From the NCBI GenBank assembly GCA_030278955.1, contig JAOANR010000005.1, positions 4,135,431 to 4,199,430 on the forward strand: a stretch of 64,000 nt of DNA. The letters run 5' to 3'. The number at the start of each line of letters is the position of its first letter. The first letter of the stretch is position 1. The translations under genes were made by a program, and so were the position numbers. The notes below the pieces were generated by a model. That model was not told where the DNA came from. It was given only the letters and a program-made list of their open reading frames with translations, and ran no database searches. Shown piece by piece: positions 56,993-64,000 of the stretch. The stretch is from Hygrophila difformis. Lineage: Eukaryota; Streptophyta; Magnoliopsida; Lamiales; Acanthaceae.

Positions 56993-58429
56993 TCAAGGAA
57001 TCCGGGGGAAAGCCCATATGGTGAAGAACTGCTCCCCATTTGCACCAATCTTCGCAAGACCTTCAGCAACTGCATTGCCCTCTCGGAGAACATGAACGAA
57101 CAGACAATGTTGAAATTCCATACGATAGGATTCAATATGCCGAAGGGTGGTGTCAAAGTAGTGAGAATCCTTGCATCGGAGATTAATCAATCTAATGGCT
57201 TCTTTAGAGTCACACATGCAACACAGCTCCTGTATACCCATACTCTTAGCAAGACGAAGACCATGCATCACTCTAACCAGCTCTGCATACAACACTGAGG
57301 CTGAACCAAGAAACCTTGATATACCCCCAATCCAGTTTCCCGAATTATCTCTCAAAACAGCACCAAAACCCGCCCGAGCTTGACTGGCCAACAGGGAACC
57401 ATCTGAATGAAGAAAAGTTCCAGACCAGGCCCCCATATTCCATGTAACGAGTCGGGGGTACAAATAGGTTAACGATGGCGGTTTCACCAGATTTTGAAAA
57501 GCCTCTCCCATATGGCATATGTTGCGAACAATGCTTTGAAGAGAAGCCGACTTGCCACTGAAAACCCGTTGGTTCCGTTCTCTCCAGATTTGCCAAATAC
57601 TAGCAGCAAACCAAACACGGAAAACTCGAAGCATACCACATAGCCAAAGGTGGATGCTGTCTTTATCAATGGTCTGAAGATCAACGGGAATATGAATATT
57701 CAAGAGTTTCCAAAGTGGCTGGACCCAGACATAGTAGAACAAACAATGGTACCAAGATTTTTCTTCGACTCCACAGATATTACAAATGGGAGAACTAGCA
57801 ATATGGCGTTGAAACCTCAGGGAATTAACCGGGAGCGCGCCCCACGAAAGCAGCCAGATAAAGAAACAAACTTTTTCCGGAAGATAAGATTTCCACAACC
57901 AATTCCAACCAACATTATTGGATGAATCCCCAAGCAGAAGTTGATAACCGGACCTTGAAGAATAATTCCCATCGCTTGTTTTCTTCCAAACCCATATATC
58001 ATCCACCTGCAGGTATAAACGAGGAGGACCCTGAAAAAACTCATCATGCACTGTTTGAGGAATGTTGGTATTGATAATCTGTATATTCCAATCGTGCATA
58101 TCCACAACATCCATATCCCTAAGATTAAGATCAGACACCTCAATAAAGGGGACTTGAGGACCTAGAGTGTTGCCACCTTTCCAAGGGGAAAACCACAAGG
58201 AGTTATGCCCATTACCAAGACGAAACTCAAATCCTCCAGCGATCAATGGAAAGGTTTTGACAATGCTTCTCCATACAGGTGAACCTGACCGAGGTAATGA
58301 GAGCCAAGTGGCTCCAGGAAGAACATATTTAGCGCTCAACTCCCGACACCAGAATTTAGATGCTCCCAAAAAGATTTCAGCCGCAAGTTTCCCCAGAAGA
58401 GCTACATTACCGTCTCTCGCTTTTCGCAA
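56993..58429 (-). pseudogene. LINE C-terminus: zinc-binding and RNase H domains
   Basis: The frame of about 478 codons continues the RT frame after the C run. Residues about 150-260 are the zf-RVT region (DDIWVWKKTSDGNYSSRSGY, LPEKVCFFIWLLSWGALP, CNICGVEEKSWYHCLF). Residues about 345-470 are a plant-type RNase H (SDGSLL, GAVLRDNSGNWIGG, YAELVRVMHGL, CDSKEAIRLI, HVLREGNAVAEGLAKIG). The frame is open throughout, so most damage lies upstream. Confidence 0.85.
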
Positions 58430-59807
58430 TCCTTAAACCCCCCCCCCCCCCCCCCCCCCCCATCTTGCGTGGCTTAGAGACACGATCCCAATTCACTAAG
58501 TGGAGACCTCTTCCTCTTCTATCCTTCCAAATAAATGTGCGGATCCGTTGGTCTATTTTCTTGCACACCAATTCTGGAATCCAATTTATTTGCATAACAT
58601 AAGATGGAATAGCCGCAAGAACGTGCCGGGCCAAGGTGACTCGACCTGGCTTGTTAAGGAGTTTCAACGCCCAAGTAGACATCCTGCTATCCATCTTTTC
58701 AAGAATGTAGTCGTACGCTCCAGCCTTAACCCTCCCCACATGAATAGGAAATCCCAAATTTTTTTCAATTTGATCTGTGAAGGGAATATCAGTAGCAGCT
58801 GTGAAATAGTCACGGTCCGACTGGGATATAGCAGTAGAACCGAATGCTCTTGATTTTGCAACATTAATCTTGAGCCCAGAACAAATAGCAAATTTATTTA
58901 ACGTGCTAGCAAGAGAATCGATGTTGTCTTCATCCACAAGGGTACAAAGGATAAGATCGTCGGCAAATAAAAGATGAGAGATTCCATTACTTTGATCAGA
59001 CAACTTAATCGGCTTCCACCTTCCATTTGTGACTTCATAATTAATAGAAACGGAAAGCCGCTCCATAACTACATTAAAGAGATAAGGAGAAAGGGGATCA
59101 CCTTGACGTAACCCTTGTTGAGGGTGGAAACCCTCCAATGGAGTACCATTCGAAAGAATAGCGAATTCGGCCGAGGTAACACAGGCCATAATGACACGCC
59201 TAATAGCATTCGGAATATTCATCTGGCTGAGGCAGTTGTCCAAGAAGGACCATCTCACATTATCATATGCCTTTTCTAAGTCAATTTTCACCAATATGGC
59301 CTTAACCCGAGATTTAGGCTGCATAAGGGAGTATACCAATTCTTGAACCAAAATGGCATTATCAACTGTGCCCCTACCAGGAAGAAACGCGGATTGAAGT
59401 GGAGATATGTATTTAGAGAGCATAGGCCGAAGACGATTAACCAGAACTTTGGAGATGAATTTGTCCGCAACATTGCATAAGGTTATAGGTCGAAACTAAC
59501 GTATATTAGTCGGAATGCTCACCTTAGGCAAAAGGCAAATGAAGGCCTTGGAAAGCTTCGGATCCAGCTGACCACTTTCAAAAACATGCTGGACCGTGGC
59601 TAAAATATGACCACCAACAATTGACTAATACTTTAGATAGAAGGCCGCTGGGAATCCGTCAGGGCCCGGCGCTGCATAAGGTTGTTTGAGTTGGCTCAGC
59701 ACCAATTGAATTTCATCTCGAGTCACTTGTCCAGCCGCGATCTCACAATTAATTGAAGAGATTGGAGCAAGGGGTGGCAGCTGCTCCACTTCAGTACCTG
59801 GTTCCAC
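58407..59807 (-). pseudogene. LINE reverse transcriptase, two stops and a frame break
   Basis: From 59,807 the frame has RDEIQLVLSQLK and PGPDGFPAAFY, typical of the start of plant LINE RT. In-frame stops follow at about 59,625 and 59,499. From 59,423 it is open: AFLPGRGTVDNAILVQEL, LVKIDLEKAYDNVRW, GLRQGDPLSPYLFNVVMERL and the catalytic FADDLILC, then GLKINVAKS and thumb sequence to LLNKPGRVTLARHVLAAIPSY. It runs into a C homopolymer (58,438-58,461 on the plus strand), where the frame changes. The enzyme would copy LINE RNA at the target site; this copy is dead. Confidence 0.87.
58438..58461. repeat. Homopolymer of 24 C within the LINE
   Basis: The run codes a Gly stretch on the minus strand and lies exactly where the RT and zf-RVT frames part. 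It is either slippage in the genome or an assembly error. Confidence 0.9.
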
Positions 59808-59919
59808 ATCTGTGAATACCTCTAAATTTTAAAAGACTTTTAAAAATTTAAAATGAATACACCCATATTTTAAAAATCCAAAAAAATATTACAGAATCAT
59901 AATCAAATACACCCCTTAA

Positions 59920-60228
59920 CCTGAATGAGTTAAATATTTAATTGAATTAAGGCCGCATGATAACTAAAAACTACATTCACTAATCAATAAGTATTTAATT
60001 CTCCTAATATAAGATTGAATAAAGGAAAAAATGATGAAAACAGAAAAAAACAATTGCATAAAAGTACTTTTTCAAATCTCATTTTCTATTTATTTAAATT
60101 AATTATAATATAAAATTAAGACTAATAAAAATAATAATATTAAATTAACTAATTATTATTCTAGTAAATAAACTAAAAACAAATATAATAATATACGTCT
60201 AAAATAATAAAAAGATAAAAATAAATAA

Positions 60229-60267
<39 letters not shown>

Positions 60268-60540
60268 TTAATTTAAACTAATTTAAAAAGATTTGGCATA
60301 TAAAAAATGATTAATTAAAATAAAAACAAACTTATTAAATAATATAAATTTAATATTTACAATTAATTGCATAGTTATAAAATACCCAATAGTCCAATCT
60401 AATACTTCATATTTCAGACAGAGATTTCAAAATTCATAATTCTTCAAACTTAAATTTTATAAAATGCATCGTATGGCTACTAGTACTACTCCATTTAGGT
60501 ACTCCTTAATGGCTTAATCCTTATATAACTATAGGCAGAT
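59920..60540. other. AT-rich intergenic stretch
   Basis: Mostly A and T with an (AAT)n microsatellite at about 60,228-60,268. No gene seen. Confidence 0.5.
60228..60268. repeat. (AAT)n microsatellite
   Basis: About thirteen uninterrupted trinucleotide units. Confidence 0.9.
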
Positions 60541-60971
60541 GAAAAAGTAAGTTGAAAATGACTGAGGTCCGAGGAAGTAGTAGACTAGTAGTAGTAATTA
60601 ATTTTTGTTGTTACGCTTTTAGTTCACTTCTAATTTTAGAAACGCGATTTACTGATCAGGTCAGGTGGCCCAAAGGAGAATTTTTTACCTTTTTATCTGT
60701 GCCTCGCTCAAAATATAACCCTCCTATAAATATATACTATAAACCCCCAGATTGGCTGATTGTCTTCCCTCCCGTGTAATTTGCTGGAAAACCCTAATTA
60801 GGAATCGCAAATTGGATTCACCGGCCATCGCAGAAAGGTGATTTCTTTACCATATGGTTCCGAATTGTTCAGTATTCTTCTCCCCAATTCGTATAAACAC
60901 ACTCGGGTGTCTCCACTGATTGTGTTTCTGTTTTACACTAACGAATTTGTCGTTGATTAGTGGGAGAAGTG

Positions 60972-63900
60972 ATGGCAGGCGGATCAGATGCGACGGAAAC
61001 TACAAGCTTTTCATGTGCTAGATGTGGAAAGCCTGCTGCCCTTCAGTATGTAATTCCAAATTTTCATTCTTAGAGCGATAATTGGGGTTGTTGAATGATC
61101 CAGTTGGGAAAATGAATAAAGAATATTTATTTATTTGTTTTGACCAATTACTTCATACAGGTGCCCCAAGTGCGTGGAATTGAAGCTTCCTCGTGAAGGA
61201 GCTGCTTTCTGGTTCGTTCGTTTATAACCCACTGGGGAAAAAACTTTGATTTTCTGCTGGACTTAGAATGACTAATGAAGTTGGATGAAATATGCATTTA
61301 AATTTTAATCAAGGTTTACGGCTGTGTATTATTGAATTAGTAAGTTAACAGCATGCTTGTGTATATTCTAGTGGCAACTGATTGAATTTGAATGTGGAAA
61401 CAAAACTCCCACTCCTCTTGGCATGGAATAATTCAGGAGGGACTTGATTTTATTTGAGACTAATATGCTAGTGGGCATCAAATTGAGATATTTCATATTT
61501 GGAACGTACCTGTATTTGTTCCCATGATTCTGTGTCCGAAATCTTAATGCCAAGAATCTGTTTGTAAAATCCTGTAAGGATTTTATTAGATGGACCGTAT
61601 CAAAGAAAATGATAGTAATAGCATTTTTAGTGGCAAAGCTTTATTTCCTTTATTTGTTTTAATTTTTTTAAATGATTTTGATCTAGATTATTTAATTCAA
61701 TAACTCTTAACAATAACATTTTTCTCTCAAGTTCTCAAGACTGTTTCAAGGCATCCTGGGGTTCCCATAAATCTGTCCATTTGAAAGCAAAGCAATCTTC
61801 TCCTGCAGCTGGAAATCCGGTTGAAGAGAATTCAGGCGCATCCGATGATGGTTGGCTTTACTGCTTGAGAAAAGGACAGGCTAGAACGCCTAAGCTTCCC
61901 CAGTTTGACTGGACTGGGTAGTTACCTTACCATGCGACTTTTTCTTTCTTTCTTTCTTTTATTGACTTTGACATGTCCGGCGCATGTTTCCTTCAGATAT
62001 TCAAACTTTTCTTTTGATCTTGAATATCTTGCCCCATTATTTTGTTTTTCAATTGTCATTTCCAAAGTTTTCCTTCGTTCGTGTGTGTTTTGCACTCTTT
62101 CTTGCCTTCATATGAGCGATATCCTAACACTTTGAGCGAGTGAGTGAATGAGGCTGTGACATCCCTACAGGTCGCACCAGATTATCTGTACTTTTTACTT
62201 ATTTGGTAGGGCCGGGAACCTTTCATTGGCCCTCTTTGCTGGCTATTGGAAATTTATGGTGTCAATTTCTTTTAAATATGATGGGATCATTATATCCCTC
62301 TTATGGTTGAAATGAAACTTATTAGACTTGCATTAGCCAAAAAATGGGGGGTTGCACCAATAACTTGTTTAAAAATCCAGCAGGTCGAACATAGAAACTC
62401 CTCCTCTTTGGGAAAATTTTGAAAAATTTAGAAAGAAATTGTAACAACAGATATGATATATAATAAATACTCCCTCCGTTTCAAAATAAATGTAACGTTT
62501 TGACTTTTTTTATTGTTCATTGTAGCACTTTGACTTCTACTTTTGTTTTAGTTATACAAGAAAAAATATAGCCAAGTGAGATATCTTGGTGTTTTTAAAT
62601 GTCAAATTTTTTAGAATTTTTACTTGTACCGAATTTGAGTTATTAATAGTTTAAAATGTGCATTGACATACGTACAAAGGAGAAATGTTACACTTAAAAA
62701 GAAACAGAGGAAGTATAAATGAGAACCTATATTTTGATTGAGCACAATGGAAACATACCTCACAAATAATTCCATATGGTGGTTGAAGTTTTAGATGGTA
62801 AATCTTGTTAACCTTAGGGAGCTTCTGTTGGTGATTACCTGGGAATTTGATGTGTAAGCAAGTTTGATTTGGAATTGACTTTGTATAGGGGTTTGTTTTT
62901 TCAGTTCTATTTGTCTGATGCTTCTGGTTCTCTCTCAGAATCATTAATACTCTCTTTGTAGCTAAACTCTTGATTCTGGATCATTTTTCCCTGCAATTTT
63001 TACTTGTTCAAAACAGTTTCAGTGGCTTTATTTAGTTACTTAATGATGCATGTATGTGGTATGTTTGAAAACTTTTCATTCTCGACCTTCGTTACCCTGT
63101 TTTGTTTCCCTTTATTTATTCAGATCATTAAGACCATATCCTATATCAAAACGACGCCTGGTACCTCCTCACATTGATAAGCCAGACTGGGCAGATGATG
63201 TAAGTAGCTGGATTAATTCTTTCCCTTGGGAAATTATTAATTGATGTTATACATGAGAAAGAGTTGATGATTGTTATTTGTGAGAATGAAATTTTTTCCT
63301 ATGGAAATAATATTTTTAAATTGACTCAACTTTTTCAGGGAATTCCAAAAATTGAGCCAGCCAGTGATCTGCAACATCATGTTGAGGTTGGATCAGGGTG
63401 CTACAGTAGTCTTGCTTATCATTTTTGAAAGAGAAATGTTACTGAAATGCAATGCCTTTCCATGATGCATGTTTTGTAGGTCAAAACTCCAGATCAAATT
63501 GAGAGGATGCGAGAAGCCAGTCGGGTTAGTTTTTTTACACTGTTTTAATGAAAGTTATATTTTGCTATGTCTTTTGTGAGAGAGTGTACTCTGGATTAAA
63601 GTGGGTAGACGGGTAGTGTATGATTATGCATTCTTGAGCTTGTTTTCTTCTGTACCTTCAGGTGTCAAGGGAGGTTTTGGATGCTGCTGCTCGTGTCATC
63701 CGACCAGGAATTACTACAGATGAAATCGATGCAGTAGTTCATGAAGCAACTATTGCTGCTGGTATGATTGGCATCCCAATTCGTTCAATACCTAATATGC
63801 ACATTGAACAGTCTCTTAGGGCAAGTGAAAAACCTGAGAGTATTTGTCCTTATAATTTCTTTATCTTGTGACATCTGTTTTCACGCTTAAATTGTAATAT

Positions 63901-63980
63901 TGATACCCATTACATTTCATCTGTGCAGGAGGATATCCATCTCCACTTAACTATCATTTTTTTCCCAAGTCTTGTTGCAC
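60972..63980 (+). CDS. MAP1A: Methionine aminopeptidase 1A, second copy, cut by the window edge
   Basis: Eight exons are visible: 60972-61045, 61161-61211, 61732-61917, 63124-63199, 63339-63386, 63480-63524, 63662-63761 and 63929-63980. The ninth should follow at once beyond 64,000. The phase stays open for 210 codons. The zinc finger is intact ([32 protein letters not shown]). The catalytic part starts with [16 protein letters not shown] and [17 protein letters not shown]. Exon 3 is 21 bases longer than in copy 1, with extra codons in the linker after the zinc finger. Exon borders and phases are otherwise the same, which shows tandem duplication. The metal-binding exons are outside the window. 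Confidence 0.9.
62470..62713. mobile_element. Stowaway-like MITE in MAP1A copy 2, intron 3
   Basis: CTCCCTCCGTTTC at the left and GAAACAGAGGAAG at the right are inverted, and TA lies on both sides. Copy 1 lacks it in its intron 3, so it arrived after the gene duplication. Confidence 0.85.
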
Positions 63981-64000
63981 GTAAGTATTCTTAATTGAGT

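Larger units (their letters stand above)
56908..59818 (-). mobile_element. 5'-truncated LINE (L1 type)
   Basis: Minus-strand sequence codes the C-terminal two thirds of an L1-type ORF2: reverse transcriptase, zinc-binding region and RNase H. The endonuclease domain and ORF1 are absent, so the copy was cut at the 5' end, as is usual for LINEs. No convincing poly-A tail is visible at the 3' (left) edge, so that border is approximate. Confidence 0.85.
53803..59918. mobile_element. Harbinger-like element, interrupted and incomplete
   Basis: The left end GAGGGTGTATTGGATT is followed by TGGATTTTTTTGGATTTTAAAAAGTC. The right end reads GGGGTGTATTTGATT on the minus strand, followed by the same TTTTTGGATTTTTAAAA words. 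Such ends, and a Myb/SANT gene inside, are typical of PIF/Harbinger elements, whose second gene is a Myb-like protein. The DDE transposase is absent and a LINE occupies the right half. The target duplication is not clean (TCA versus TTA). Confidence 0.5.

Overview
The window is flowering-plant nuclear DNA, most likely a eudicot. The evidence is spliced host genes of plant-only or plant-type families (SAUR, plasmodesmata-located protein, methionine aminopeptidase 1A, chloroplast-type MATE carrier) and a dense set of plant transposons: Ty3/gypsy chromovirus, Mutator-like, Helitron, hAT, Harbinger/Tourist, Stowaway, LINE and tRNA-derived SINEs. A Lamiales-like asterid is a guess only.

Layout. 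1-13,135: a Ty3/gypsy chromovirus array, LTR-internal-LTR-internal-LTR, with LTRs of about 3.03 kb. Both internal parts are deleted derivatives that lack protease and most of reverse transcriptase; the left copy has an extra 23-bp deletion in integrase. 13,136-23,170: the remains of a large Mutator-like element interrupted by that array. It holds the SWIM-zinc-finger end of a FAR1/MuDR-type transposase (broken), a decayed gene ending in a Ulp1/C48 SUMO-protease-like domain, a 170-aa reading frame, and an apparently intact two-exon 181-aa gene with its own TATA box. Dozens of copies of TTTTCAGCGATG (variant TTTTAAGCGATG) run forward on the left and in introns, and reversed on the right. 23,170-25,700: SINEs, a LINE tail, a Tourist-like element and Stowaway elements. 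26,590-27,063: a SAUR gene. 27,431-31,493: a broken Helitron copy (carrying a hAT insertion with 8-bp target duplication) followed by a Helitron with both termini. 31,535-32,527: a Mutator-like element with long inverted repeats and 9-bp target duplication. 33,355-39,170: a plasmodesmata-located protein gene; its 5-kb intron holds a Tourist element and, antisense, the first four exons of a MATE carrier pseudogene. 39,669-43,754: a complete gag-only LTR retrotransposon with TSD CAAAC. 45,172-49,393: a complete 16-exon methionine aminopeptidase 1A gene. 49,400-60,900: repeats, a Harbinger-like element with a broken Myb/SANT gene, and a 5'-truncated LINE. 60,972 to the right edge: a second methionine aminopeptidase 1A gene, cut after exon 8.

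How it fits together. The genes likely to work for the host are SAUR, the plasmodesmata protein and the two aminopeptidases. The aminopeptidases are a tandem duplication that includes the promoter, later separated by transposons. The rest is a record of nested insertions, several datable by target duplications or empty sites. The most unusual part is 13.1-23.2 kb, where one short motif family marks two opposed arms around the only undamaged gene.
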